Positions 40,101-53,075 of a stretch of 64,000 nt of DNA are shown piece after piece. A program made the translations under genes and the position numbers. The first letter of the stretch is position 1. Every line of letters begins with the position of its first letter. The notes under the pieces are model-generated. The model was not told the origin of the DNA. It worked only from the letters and a program-made list of their open reading frames with translations, and made no database searches. This DNA comes from Petrolisthes cinctipes (taxonomy: Eukaryota > Arthropoda > Malacostraca > Decapoda > Porcellanidae), in NCBI GenBank assembly GCA_033782935.1, contig JAWQEG010001395.1, positions 714,501 to 778,500 of the forward strand, read 5' to 3'.

Positions 40101-40581
40101 CATGTTTTTAGCCAATATTTTGAAAATATTCTAGCACTGTACAGATTGCTTCTGGGACCCCAAAATATTGAATTTTCGGGTGTTTTGAGCCTGAATTTGA
40201 GATATAAACGGGTACAGAAGATACATGCACATATTGACTTTGGGCATCTAAAATATCGATTTTCAGCATGTTTTGGGCCTGTATTTTGAAAATACTCTAA
40301 CACTGAGTAGGCATGTACAGATTGCTTCTGGGACCCGAAAATATTGAATTTTCGGGTGTTTTGAGCCTGAATTTGAGATATAAACGGGTACTGAAGATGC
40401 ATGCACATATCGACTTTTGTGCACCTAAAAGATCGATTTTCAGTATGTTTTGAGCATGTATTTTGAAAATACTCTAACACGGAGTAGGCATGTACAGATC
40501 GCTTCTGCGACCCCTAAATATCGAATTTTCGGGTGTTTTGGGACTGAATTTGAGATATCGACTTTTTGGCACCTAAAAGAT
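34146..40581. repeat. HOR block: 325/491/501 units in loose super-periods
   Basis: Unit starts and lengths: 34146 (325), 34471 (491), 34962 (501), 35463 (491), 35954 (501), 36455 (325), 36780 (491), 37271 (501), 37772 (501), 38273 (491), 38764 (501), 39265 (501), 39766 (325), 40091 (491). Each 325-bp dimer is followed by a 491-bp unit. Dimer-to-dimer spacing is 2309, 3311 and 2437 bp. No gene. Confidence 0.88.
34471..34636. repeat. Example of the 10-bp-deleted A monomer (166 bp)
   Basis: The monomer reads 'ctagcactgtacagattgc'. Intact A reads 'gcactgtgtaggcatgtac' at this place. The lost 10 bp lie between two 'tgta' repeats, consistent with slippage or short-homology deletion. I counted 36 monomers with this junction, 5 before position 31,000 and 31 after. 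Confidence 0.9.
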
Positions 40582-43018
40582 CGATTTTTAGCATGTTTTT
40601 AGCCTATATTTTGAAAATGTTCTAGCACTGTGTAGGCATGTACAGATTGCTTCTGGGACCCCAAAATATTGAATTTTCGGGTGTTTTGAGCCTGAATTTG
40701 AGATATAAACGGGTACAGAAGATACATGCAGATATTGACTTTGGGCATCTAAAATATCGATTTTCAGCATGTTTTGGGCCTGTATTTTGAAAATACTCTA
40801 ACACAGAGTAGGCATGTACAGATTGCTTCTGGGACCCCAAAATATTGAATTTTCGGGTGTTTTGAGCCTGAATTTGAGATATAAACGGGTACTGATGATT
40901 CATGCACATATCGACTTTTGTGCACCTAAAAGATCGATTTTCATTATGTTTTGAGCATGTATTTTGAAAATACTCTAACACGGAGAAGCCATGTACAGAT
41001 CGCTTCTGGGACCCCTTAATATCGAATTTTCGGGTGTTTTGGGACTGAATTTGAGATATCGACTTTTTGGCACCTAAAAGATCGATTTTTAGCATGTTTT
41101 TAGCCTATATTTTGAAAATATTCTAGCACTGTACAGATTGCTTCTGGGACCCCAAAATATTGAATTTTCGGGTGTTTTGAGCCTGAATTTGAGATATAAA
41201 CGGGTACTGAAGATGCATGCACATATCGACTTTTGTGCACCTAAAAGATCGATTTTCAGTATGTTTTGAGCATGTATTTTGAAAATACTCTAACACGGAG
41301 TAGGCATGTACAGATCGCTTCTGGGACCCCTAATTATCGAATTTTCGGGTGTTTTGAGCCTGAATTTGAGATATAAACGGGTACTGAAGATGCATGCACA
41401 TATCGACTTTTGTGCACCTAAAAGATCGATTTTCAGTATGTTTTGAGCATGTATTTTGAAAATACTCTAACACGGAGTAGGCATGTACAGATCGCTTCTG
41501 GGACCCCTAAATATCGAATTTTCGGGTGTTTTGGGACTGAATTTGAGATATCGACTTTTTGGCACCTAAAAGATCGATTTTTAGCATGTTTTTAGCCTAT
41601 ATTTTGAAAATATTCTAGCACTGTACAGATTGCTTATGGGACCCCAAAATATTGAATTTTCGGGTGTTTTGAGCCTGAATTTGAGATATAAACGGGTACA
41701 GAAGATACATGCACATATTGACTTTGGGCATCTAAAATATCGATTTTCAGCATGTTTTGGGCCTGTATTTTGAAAATACTCTAACACGGAGTAGGCATGT
41801 ACAGATCGCTTCTAGGACCCCTAAATATCGAATTTTCGGGTGTTTTGGGGCTGAATTTGAGATATCGACTTTTTGGCACCTAAAAGATCGATTTTAGCAT
41901 ATTTTTAGCCTATATTTTGAAAATGTTCTAGCACTGTACAGATTGCTTCTGGGACCCCAAAATATTAAATTTTCGGGTGTTTTGAGCCTGAATTTGAGAT
42001 ATAAATGGGTACAGAAGATGCATGCACATATCGACTTTTGGGCACCTAAAAGATCGATTTTCAGTATGTTTTTGGCCTGTATTTTGAAAATACTCTAACA
42101 CGGAGTAGGCATGTACAGATACCTTCTGTGACCTCTAAATATCGAATTTTCGGGTGTTTTGGGACTGAATTTGAGATATCGATTTTTTGGCACCTAAAAT
42201 GTCGATTTTCAGCATGTTTTTAGCCTATATTTTGAAAATATTCTAGCACTGTGTAGGCATGTACAGATTGCTTCTGGGACCCCAAAATATTGAATTTTCG
42301 GGTGTTTTGAGCCTGAATTTGAGATATAAACTGGTACTGAAGATGCATGCACATATCGACTTTTGTGCACCTAAAAGATCGATTTTCAGTATGTTTTGAG
42401 CATGTATTTTGAAAATACTCTAACACGGAGTAGGCATGTACAGATCGCTTCTGGGACCCCTAAATATCGAACTTTCGGGTGTTTTGGGACTGAATTTGAG
42501 ATATCGACTTTTTGGCACCTAAAAGATCGATTTTTAGCATGTTTTTAGCCTATATTTTGAAAATATTCTAGCACTGTACAGATTGCTTCTTGGACCCCAA
42601 AATATTGAATTTTCGGGTGTTTTGAGACTGAATTTGAGATATAAACGGGTACAGAAGATACATGCACATATTGACTTTTGGCACCAAAAACATCGATTTT
42701 CAGCATGTTTTGGGCCTGAATTTTGAAAATACTCTAACACGGAGTAGGCATGTACAGATCGCTTCTGGGACCCCAAAATATCGAATTTTCGGGTGTTTAG
42801 GGCCAGAATTTGAGATATAAACGGGTACAGAAGATGCATGCACATATCGACTTTTGGGCACCTAATAGATCGATTTTCAGTATGTTTTTGGCCTGTATTT
42901 TGAAAATACTCTAACACGGAGTACGCATGTACAGATACCTTCTGGGACCTCTAAATATCGAATTTTCGGGTGTTTTGGGACTGAATTTGAGATATCGATT
43001 TTTTGGCACCTAAAATGT
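40582..43018. repeat. Second-order repeat, copy 1 (2437 bp)
   Basis: Unit starts and lengths: 40582 (501), 41083 (492), 41575 (314), 41889 (314), 42203 (325), 42528 (491). Marker bases are 'gatgattcatgc' (near 40893), 'gagaagcc' (40983), 'ttctgtgacctct' (near 42125), 'cgaactttcggg' (near 42468) and 'gcttcttggacc' (near 42586). In place of the single 501-bp unit in copies 2-4 it has two 314-bp dimers. The 41083 unit contains a full-length monomer (41250) that starts as C2 and ends as B2. No gene. Confidence 0.87.
42203..42379. repeat. Example of an A/B2 hybrid monomer (177 bp)
   Basis: It begins as A ('gtttttagcctatattttg', 'ctagcactgtgtagg') and ends as B2 ('gtactgaagatgc', 'ttttgtgcacc'). 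A C2 monomer follows, giving a 325-bp dimer. The switch must lie in the tract shared by A and B2, between about 'gtaggcatg' and 'cgggtac' or 'ctggtac'. Such hybrids head most dimers in the window. Confidence 0.88.
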
Positions 43019-45328
43019 CGATTTTTAGCATGTTTTTAGCCTATATTTTGAAAATATTCTAGCACTGTGTAGGCATGTACAGATTGCTTCTGGGACCCCA
43101 AAATATTGAATTTTCGGGTGTTTTGAGCCTGAATTTGAGATATAAACGGGTACAGAAGATACATGCAGATATTGACTTTGGGCATCTAAAATATCGATTT
43201 TCAGCATGTTTTGGGCCTGTATTTTGAAAATACTCTAACACAGAGTAGGCATGTACAGATTGCTTCTGGGACCCCAAAATATTGAATTTTCGGGTGTTTT
43301 GAGCCTGAATTTGAGATATAAACGGGTACTGATGATTCATGCACATATCGACTTTTGTGCACCTAAAAGATCGATTTTCATTATGTTTTGAGCATGTATT
43401 TTGAAAATACTCTAACACGGAGAAGCCATGTACAGATCGCTTCTGGGACCCCTTAATATCGAATTTTCGGGTGTTTTGGGACTGAATTTGAGATATCGAC
43501 TTTTTGGCACCTAAAAGATCGATTTTTAGCATGTTTTTAGCCTATATTTTGAAAATATTCTAGCACTGTACAGATTGCTTCTGGGACCCCAAAATATTGA
43601 ATTTTCGGGTGTTTTGAGCCTGAATTTGAGATATAAACGGGTACTGAAGATGCATGCACATATCGACTTTTGTGCACCTAAAAGATCGATTTTCAGTATG
43701 TTTTGAGCATGTATTTTGAAAATACTCTAACACGGAGTAGGCATGTACAGATCGCTTCTGGGACCCCTAATTATCGAATTTTCGGGTGTTTTGAGCCTGA
43801 ATTTGAGATATAAACGGGTACTGAAGATGCATGCACATATCGACTTTTGTGCACCTAAAAGATCGATTTTCAGTATGTTTTGAGCATGTATTTTGAAAAT
43901 ACTCTAACACGGAGTAGGCATGTACAGATCGCTTCTAAGACCCCTAAATATCGAATTTTCGGGTGTTTTGGGACTGAATTTGAGATATCGACTTTTTGGC
44001 ACCTAAAAGATCGATTTTTAGCATGTTTTTAGCCTATATTTTGAAAATATTCTAGCACTGAGTAGGCATGTACAGATTGCTTCTGGGACCCCAAAATATT
44101 GAATTTTCGGGTGTTTTAAGCCTGAATTTGAGATATAAACGTGTACAGAAGATACATGCACATACTGACTTTGGGCACCAAAAATATCGATTTTCAGCAT
44201 GTTTTGGGTCTGAATTTTGAAAATACTCTAACACGGAGTAGGCATGTACAGATCGCTTCTGGGACCCCGAAATATCGAATTTCCGGGTGTTTAGGGTCAG
44301 AATTTGAGATATAAACGGGTACAGAAGATGCATGCACATATCGACTTTTGGGCACCTAAAAGATCGATTTTCAGTATGTTTTTGGCCTGTATTTTGAAAA
44401 TACTCTAACACGGAGTAGGCATGTACAGATACCTTCTGTGACCTCTAAATATCGAATTTTCGGGTGTTTTGGGACTGAATTTGAGATATCGAATTTTTGG
44501 CACCTAAAATGTCGATTTTCAGCATGTTTTTAGCCTATATTTTGAAAATATTCTAGCACTGTGTAGGCATGTACAGATTGCTTCTGGGACCCCAAAATAT
44601 TGAATTTTCGGGTGTTTTGAGCCTGAATTTGAGATATAAACTGGTACTGAAGATGCATGCACATATCGACTTTTGTGCACCTAAAAGATCGATTTTCAGT
44701 ATGTTTTGAGCATGTATTTTGAAAATACTCTAACACGGAGTAGGCATGTACAGATCGCTTCTGGGACCCCTAAATATCGAACTTTCGGGTGTTTTGGGAC
44801 TGAATTTGAGATATCGACTTTTTGGCACCTAAAAGATCGATTTTTAGCATGTTTTTAGCCTATATTTTGAAAATATTCTAGCACTGTACAGATTGCTTCT
44901 TGGACCCCAAAATATTGAATTTTCGGGTGTTTTGAGACTGAATTTGAGATATAAACGGGTACAGAAGATACATGCACATATTGACTTTAGGCACCAAAAA
45001 CATCGATTTTCAGCATGTTTTGGGCCTGAATTTTGAAAATACTCTAACACGGAGTAGGCATGTACAGATCGCTTCTGGGACCCCAAAATATCGAATTTTC
45101 GGGTGTTTAGGGCCAGAATTTGAGATATAAACGGGTACAGAAGATGCATGCACATATCGACTTTTGGGCACCTAACAGATCGATTTTCAGTATGTTTTTG
45201 GCCTGTATTTTGAAAATACTCTAACACGAAGTAGGCATGTACAGATACCTTCTGGGACCTCTAAATATCGAATTTTTGGGTGTTTTGGGACTGAATTTGA
45301 GATATCGATTTTTTGGCACCTAAAATGT
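43019..45328. repeat. Second-order repeat, copy 2 (2310 bp)
   Basis: Unit starts and lengths: 43019 (501), 43520 (492), 44012 (501), 44513 (325), 44838 (491). This is the simplest form of the super-repeat. It carries 'gatgattcatgc', 'gagaagcc' at 43420, 'ttctgtgacctct', 'cgaactttcggg' and 'gcttcttggacc' in the same order as copy 1. No gene. Confidence 0.88.
43687..43863. repeat. Example of a C2/B2 hybrid monomer (177 bp)
   Basis: It starts as C2 ('cagtatgttttgagcatg', 'gatcgcttctgggacccct') but then continues as full-length B2 ('ttttgagcctg', 'tactgaagatgc', 'gtgcacc'), so it keeps the 29 bp that true C lacks. The same hybrid occurs at 41250, 45997, 47000, 47325, 48799 and 49802. It appears confined to the 40.6-50.1 kb super-repeat region. 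Confidence 0.86.
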
Positions 45329-48140
45329 CGATTTTTAGCATGTTTTTAGCCTATATTTTGAAAATATTCTAGCACTTTGTAGGCATGTACAGATTGCTTC
45401 TGGGACCCCAAAATATTGAATTTTCGGGTGTTTTGAGCCTGAATTTGAGATATAAACGGGTACAGAAGATACATGCAGATATTGACTTTGGGCATCTAAA
45501 ATATCGATTTTCAGCATGTTTTGGGCCTGTATTTTGAAAATACTCTAACACAGAGTAGGCATGTACAGATTGCTTCTGGGACCCCAAAATATTGAATTTT
45601 CGGGTGTTTTGAGCCTGAATTTGAGATATAAACGGGTACTGATGATTCATGCACATATCGACTTTTGTGCACCTAAAAGATCGATTTTCATTATGTTTTG
45701 AGCATGTATTTTGAAAATACTCTAACACGGAGAAGCCATGTACAGATCGCTTCTGGGACCACTTAATATCGAATTTTCGGGTGTTTTGGGACTGAATTTG
45801 AGATATCGACTTTTTGGCACCTAAAAGATCGATTTTTAGCATGTTTTTAGCCTATATTTTGAAAATATTCGAGCACTGTACAGATTGCTTCTGGGACCCC
45901 AAAATATTGAATTTTCGGGTGTTTTGAGCCTGAATTTGAGATATAAACGGGTACTGAAGATGCATGCACATATCGACTTTTGTGCACCTAAAAGATCGAT
46001 TTTCAGTATGTTTTGAGCATGTATTTTGAAAATACTCTAACACGGAGTAGGCATGTACAGATCGCTTCTGGGACCCCTAAATATCGATTTTTCAGGTGTT
46101 TTGAGCCTGAATTTGAGATATAAACGGGTACTGAAGATGCATGCACATATCGACTTTTGTGCACCTAAAAGATCGATTTTCAGTATGTTTTGAGCATGTA
46201 TTTTGAAAATACTCTAACACGGAGTAGGCATGTACAGATCGCTTCTGGGACCCCTAAATATCGAATTTTCGGGTGTTTTGGGACTGAATTTGAGATATCG
46301 ACTTTTTGGCACCTAAAAGATCGATTTTTAGCATGTTTTTAGCCTATATTTTGAAAATATTCTAGCACTGAGTAGGCATGTACAGATTGCTTCTGGGACC
46401 CCAAAATATTGAATTTTCGGGTGTTTTAAGCCTGAATTTGAGATATAAACGTGTACAGAAGATACATGCACATATTGACTTTGGGCACCAAAAATATCGA
46501 TTTTCAGCATGTTTTGGGTCTGAATTTTGAAAATACTCTAACACGGAGTAGGCATGTACAGATCGCTTCTGGGACCCCAAAATATCGAATTTTCGGGTGT
46601 TTAGGGCCAGAATTTGAGATATAAACGGGTACAGAAGATGCATGCACATATCGACTTTTGGGCACCTAAAAGATCGATTTTTAGTATGTTTTTGGCCTGT
46701 ATTTTGAAAATACTCTACCAAGGAGTAGGCATGTACAGATACCTACTGGGACCTCTAAATATCGAATTTTCGGGTGTTTTGGGACTGAATTTGAGATATC
46801 GATTTTTTGGCACCTAAAATGTCGATTTTCAGCATGTTTTTAGCCTATATTTTGAAAATATTCTAGCACTGTGTAGGCATGTACAGATTGCTTCTGGGAC
46901 CCCAAAATATTGAATTTTCGGGTGTTTTGAGCCTGAATTTGAGATATAAACGGGTACTGAAGATGCATGCACATATCGACTTTTGTGCACCTAAAAGATC
47001 GATTTTCAGTATGTTTTGAGCATGTATTTTGAAAATACTCTAACACGGAGTAGGCATGTACAGATCGCTTCTGGGACCCCTAAATATCGAATTTTCGGGT
47101 GTTTTGAGCCTGAATTTGAGATATAAACGGGTACTGAAGATGCATGCACATATCGACTTTTGTGCACCTAAAAGATCGATTTTCAGTATGTTTTGAGCAT
47201 GTATTTTGAAAATACTCTAACACGGAGTAGGCATGTACAGATCGCTTCTGGGACCCCTAAATATCGAATTTTCGGGTGTTTTGGGACTGAATTTGAGATA
47301 TCGACTTTTTGGCACCTAAAAGATCGATTTTCAGTATGTTTTGAGCATGTATTTTGAAAATACTCTAACACGGAGTAGGCATGTACAGATCGCTTCTGGG
47401 ACCCCTAAATATCGAATTTTCGGGTGTTTTGAGCCTGAATTTGAGATATAAACGGGTACTGAAGATGCATGCACATATCGACTTTTGTGCACCTAAAAGA
47501 TCGATTTTCAGTATGTTTTGAGCATGTATTTTGAAAATACTCTAACACGGAGTAGGCATGTACAGATCGCTTCTGGGACCCCTAAATATCGAATTTTCGG
47601 GTGTTTTGGGACTGAATTTGAGATATCGACTTTTTGGCACCAAAAAGATCGATTTTTAGCATGTTTTTAGCCTATATTTTGAAAATATTCTAGCACTGTA
47701 CAGATTGCTTCTTGGACCCAAAAATATTGAATTTTCGGGTGTTTTGAGCCTGAATTTGAGATATAAACGGGTACAGAAGATACATGCACATATTGACTTT
47801 AGGCACCAAAAACATCGATTTTAAGCATGTTATGGGCCTGAATTTTGAAAATACTCTAACACGGAGTAGGCATGTACAGATCGCTTCTGGGACCCCAAAA
47901 TATCGAATTTTCGGGTGTTTAGGGCCAGAATTTGAGATATAAACGGGTACAGAAGATGCATGCACATATCGACTTTTGGGCACCTAACAGATCGATTTTC
48001 AGTATGTTTTTGGCCTGTATTTTGAAAATACTCTAACACGGAGTAGGCATGTACAGATACCTTCTGGGACCTCTAAATATCGAATTTTCGGGTGTTTTGG
48101 GACTGAATTTGAGATATCGATTTTTTGGCACCTAAAATGT
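45329..48140. repeat. Second-order repeat, copy 3 (2812 bp, expanded)
   Basis: Unit starts and lengths: 45329 (501), 45830 (492), 46322 (501), 46823 (827), 47650 (491). The 827-bp segment has monomer starts 46823, 47000, 47177, 47325 and 47502. It is a 325-bp-type dimer expanded by extra C2/B2-hybrid and C2 monomers. 'gagaagcc' is at 45730. 'ctaccaaggag' near 46716 and 'gcatgttatgggcc' near 47826 recur in copy 4. No gene. Confidence 0.87.
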
Positions 48141-50617
48141 CGATTTTTAGCATGTTTTTAGCCTATATTTTGAAAATATTCTAGCACTGTACAGATACCT
48201 TCTGGGACCTCTAAATATCGAATTTTCGGGTGTTTTGAGCCTGAATTTGAGATATAAACGGGTACAGAAGATACATGCAGATATTGACTTTGGGCATCTA
48301 AAATATCGATTTTCAGCATGTTTTGGGCCTGTATTTTGAAAATACTCTAACACAGAGTAGGCATGTACAGATTGCTTCTGGGACCCCAAAATATTGAATT
48401 TTCGGGTGTTTTGAGCCTGAATTTGAGATATAAACGGGTACTGATGATTCATGCACATATCGACTTTTGTGCACCTAAAAGATCGATTTTCATTATGTTT
48501 TGAGCATGTATTTTGAAAATACTCTAACACGGAGAAGCCATGTACAGATCGCTTCTGGGACCCCTTAATATCGAATTTTCGGGTGTTTTGGGACTGAATT
48601 TGAGATATCGACTTTTTGGCACCTAAAATGTCGATTTTTAGCATGTTTTTAGCCTATATTTTGAAAATATTCTAGCACTGTACAGATTGCTTCTGGGACC
48701 CCAAAATATTGAATTTTCGGGTGTTTTGAGCCTGAATTTGAGATATAAACGGGTACTGAAGATGCATGCACATATCGACTTTTGTGCACCTAAAAGATCG
48801 ATTTTCAGTATGTTTTGAGCATGTATTTTGAAAATACTCTAACACGGAGTAGGCATGTACAGATCGCTTCTGGGACCCCTAAATATCGAATTTTCGGGTG
48901 TTTTGAGCCTGAATTTGAGATACAAACGGGTACTGAAGATGCATGCACATATCGACTTTTGTGCACCTAAAAGATCGATTTTCAGTATGTTTTGAGCATG
49001 TATTTTGAAAATACTCTAACACGGAGTAGGCATGTACAGATCGCTTCTGGGACCCCTAAATATCGAATTTTCGGGTGTTTTGGGACTGAATTTGAGATAT
49101 CGACTTTTTGGCACCTAAAAGATCGATTTTTAGCATGTTTTTAGCCTATATTTTGAAAATATTCTAGCACTGAGTAGGCATGTACAGATTGCTTCTGGGA
49201 CCCCAAAATATTGAATTTTCGGGTGTTTTAAGCCTGAATTTGAGATATAAACGTGTACAGAAGATACATGCACATATTGACTTTGGGCACCAAAAATATC
49301 GATTTTCAGCATGTTTTGGGTCTGAATTTTGAAAATACTCTAACACGGAGTAGGCATGTACAGATCGCTTCTGGGACCCCAAAATATCGAATTTTCGGGT
49401 GTTTAGGGCCAGAATTTGAGATATAAACGGGTACAGAAGATGCATGCACATATCGACTTTTGGGCACCTAAAAGATCGATTTTTAGTATGTTTTTGGCCT
49501 GTATTTTGAAAATACTCTACCAAGGAGTAGGCATGTACAGATACCTACTGGGACCTCTAAATATCGAATTTTCGGGTGTTTTGGGACTGAATTTGAGATA
49601 TCGATTTTTTGGCACCTAAAATGTCGATTTTCAGCATGTTTTTAGCCTATATTTTGAAAATATTCTAGCACTGTGTAGGCATGTACAGATTGCTTCTGGG
49701 ACCCCAAAATATTGAATTTTCGGGTGTTTTGAGCCTGAATTTGAGATATAAACGGGTACTGAAGATGCATGCACATATCGACTTTTGTGCACCTAAAAGA
49801 TCGATTTTCAGTATGTTTTGAGCATGTATTTTGAAAATACTCTAACACGGAGTAGGCATGTACAGATCGCTTCTGGGACCTTTAAATATCGAATTTTCGG
49901 GTGTTTTGAGCCTGAATTTGAGATATAAACGGGTACTGAAGATGCATGCACATATCGACTTTTGTGCACCTAAAAGATCGATTTTCAGTATGTTTTGAGC
50001 ATGTATTTTGAAAATACTCTAACACGGAGTAGGCATGTACAGATCGCTTCTGGGACCCCTAAATATCGAATTTTCGGGTGTTTTGGGACTGAATTTGAGA
50101 TATCGACTTTTTGGCACCAAAAAGATCGATTTTTAGCATGTTTTTAGCCTATATTTTGAAAATATTCTAGCACTGTACAGATTGCTTCTTGGACCCCAAA
50201 ATATTGAATTTTCGGGTGTTTTGAGCCTGAATTTGAGATATAAACGGGTACAGAAGATACATGCACATATTGACTTTAGGCACCAAAAACATCGATTTTC
50301 AGCATGTTATGGGCCTGAATTTTGAAAATACTCTAACACGGAGTAGGCATGTACAGATCGCTTCTGGGACCCCAAAATATCGAATTTTCGGGTGTTTAGG
50401 GCCAGAATTTGAGATATAAACGGGTACAGAAGATGCATGCACATATCGACTTTTGGGCACCTAACAGATCGATTTTCAGTATGTTTTTGGCCTGTATTTT
50501 GAAAATACTCTAACACGGAGTAGGCATGTACAGATACCTTCTGGGACCTCTAAATATCGAATTTTCGGGTGTTTTGGGACTGAATTTGAGATATCGATTT
50601 TTTGGCACCTAAAATGT
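48141..50617. repeat. Second-order repeat, copy 4 (2477 bp)
   Basis: Unit starts and lengths: 48141 (491), 48632 (492), 49124 (501), 49625 (502), 50127 (491). The first A monomer has the 10-bp deletion and a C1-like stretch ('cagataccttctgggacct') where A should read 'cagattgcttctggg', which suggests a conversion patch. 'gagaagcc' is at 48532. No gene. Confidence 0.87.
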
Positions 50618-53075
50618 CGATTTTTAGCATGTTTTTAGCCTATATTTTGAAAATATTCTAGCACTGTACAGATTGCTTCTGGGACCCCAAAATATTGAAT
50701 TTTCGGGTGTTTTGAGCCTGAATTTGAGATATAAACGGGTACAGAAGATACATGCAGATATTGATTTTGGGCATCTAAAATATCGATTTTCAGCATGTTT
50801 TGGGCCTGTATTTTGAAAATACTCTAACACTGAGTAGGCATGTACAGATTGCTTCTGGGACCCCAAAATATTGAATTTTCGGGTGTTTTGAGCCTGAATT
50901 TGAGATATAAACGGGTACTGAAGATTCATGCACATATCGACTTTTGTGCACCTAAAAGATCGATTTTCAGTATGTTTTGAGCATGTATTTTGAAAATACT
51001 CTAACACGGAGAAGCCATGTACAGATCGCTTCTGGGACACCTAAATATCGAATTTTCGGGTGTTTTGGGACTGAACTTGAGATATCGAATTTTTGGCACC
51101 TAAAAGATCGATTTTTAGCATGTTTTTAGCCTATATTTTGAAAATATTCTAGCACTGTACAGATTGCTTCTGGGACCCAAAAATATTGAATTTTCGCGTG
51201 TTTTGAGCCTGAATTTGAGATATAAACGGGTACTGAAGATGCATGCACATATCGACTTTTGGGCACCTAAAAGATCGATTTTCAGTATGTTTTTGGCCTG
51301 TATTTTGAAAATACTCTAACACGGAGTAGGCATGTACAGATACCTTCCGGGACCTCTAAATATCGAATTTTCGGGTGTTTTGGGACTGAATTTGAGATAT
51401 CGATTTTTTGGCACCTAAAATGTCGATTTTCAGCATGTTTTTAGCCTATATTTTGAAAATATTCTAGCACTGTGTAGGCATGTACACATTGCTTCTGGGA
51501 CCCCAAAATATTGAATTTTCGGGTGTTTTGAGCCTGAATTTGAGATATAAACGTGTACAGAAGATACATGCACATATTGACTTTGGGCACCAAAAATATC
51601 GATTTTCAGCATGTTTTGGGCCTGAATTTTGAAAATACTCTAACACGGAGTAGGCATGTACAGATCGCTTCTGGGACCCCAAAATATCGAATTTTCGGGT
51701 GTTTAGGGCCAGAATTTGAGATATAAACGGGTACAGAAGATGCATGAACATATCGACTTTTGGGCACCTAAAAGATCGATTTTTAGTATGTTTTTGGCCT
51801 GTATTTTGAAAATACTCTACCACGGAGTAGGCATGTACAGATACCTACTGGGACCTCTAAATATCGAATTTTCGGGTGTTTTGGGACTGAATTTGAGATA
51901 TCGATTTTTTGGCACCTAAAATGTCGATTTTCAGCATGTTTTTAGCCTATATTTTGAAAATATTCTAGCACTGTGTAGGCATGTACAGATTGCTTCTGGG
52001 ATCCCAAAATATTGAATTTTCGGGTGTTTTGAGCCTGAATTTGAGATATAAACGGGTACTGATGATGCATGCACATATCGACTTTTGTGCACCTAAAAGA
52101 TCGATTTTCAGTATGTTTTTGGCCTGTATTTTGAAAATACTCTAACACGGAGTAGGCATGTACAGATACCTTCTGGGACCTCTAAATATCGAATTTTCGG
52201 GTGTTTTGGGACTGAATTTGAGATATCGACTTTTTGGCACCTAAAAGATCGATTTTTAGCAGGTTTTTAGCCTATATTTTGAAAATATTCTAGCACTGTG
52301 TAGGCATGTACAGATTGCTTCTGGGACCCCAAAATATTGAATTTTCGGGTGTTTTGAGCCTGAATTTGAGATATAAACGGGTACAGAAGATACATGCACA
52401 TATTGACTTTGGGCATCTAAAATATCGATTTTCAGCATGTTTTGGGCCTGAATTTTGAAAATACTCTAACACGGAGTAGGCATGTACAGATCGCTTCTGG
52501 GACCCCAAAATACCGAATTTTCGGGTGTTTAGGGCCAGAATTTGAGATTTAAACGGGTACAGAAGATGCATGCACATATCGACTTTTGGGCACCTAAAAG
52601 ATCGATTTTCAGTATGTTTTTGGCCTGTATTTTGAAAATACTCTAACACGGAGTAGGCATGTACAGATACCTTCCGGGACCTCTAAATATCGAATTTTCG
52701 GGTGTTTTGGGACTGAATTTGAGATATCGATGTTTTGGCACCTAAAATGTCGATTTTCAGCATGTTTTTAGCCTATATTTTGAAAATATTCTAGCACTGT
52801 GTAGGCATGTACAGATTGCTTCTGGGACCCCAAAATATTGAATTTTCGGGTGTTTTGAGCCTGAATTTGAGATATAAACGGGTACTGAAGATGCATGCAC
52901 ATATCGACTTTTGTGCACCTAAAAGATCGATTTTCAGTATGTTTTGAGCATGTATTTTGAAAATACTCTAACACGGAGTAGGCATGAACAGATCGCTTCT
53001 AGGACCCCTAAATATCGAATTTTCGGGTGTTTTGGGACTGAATTTGAGATATCGACTTTTGGGCACCTAAAAGAT
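50618..53075. repeat. Decayed fifth super-repeat copy and dimers
   Basis: Unit starts and lengths: 50618 (491), 51109 (315), 51424 (501), 51925 (325), 52250 (501), 52751 (325). 'gagaagcc' is at 51009, but the earlier 'gatgattc' reads 'gaagattc', so this copy has only part of the marker set. No gene. Confidence 0.86.

Noticed and set aside
46823..47649. Inverted repeat or palindromic arm around the 827-bp segment
   Set aside because: All five monomers run in the same direction as the rest. The segment is a direct expansion, not an inversion.
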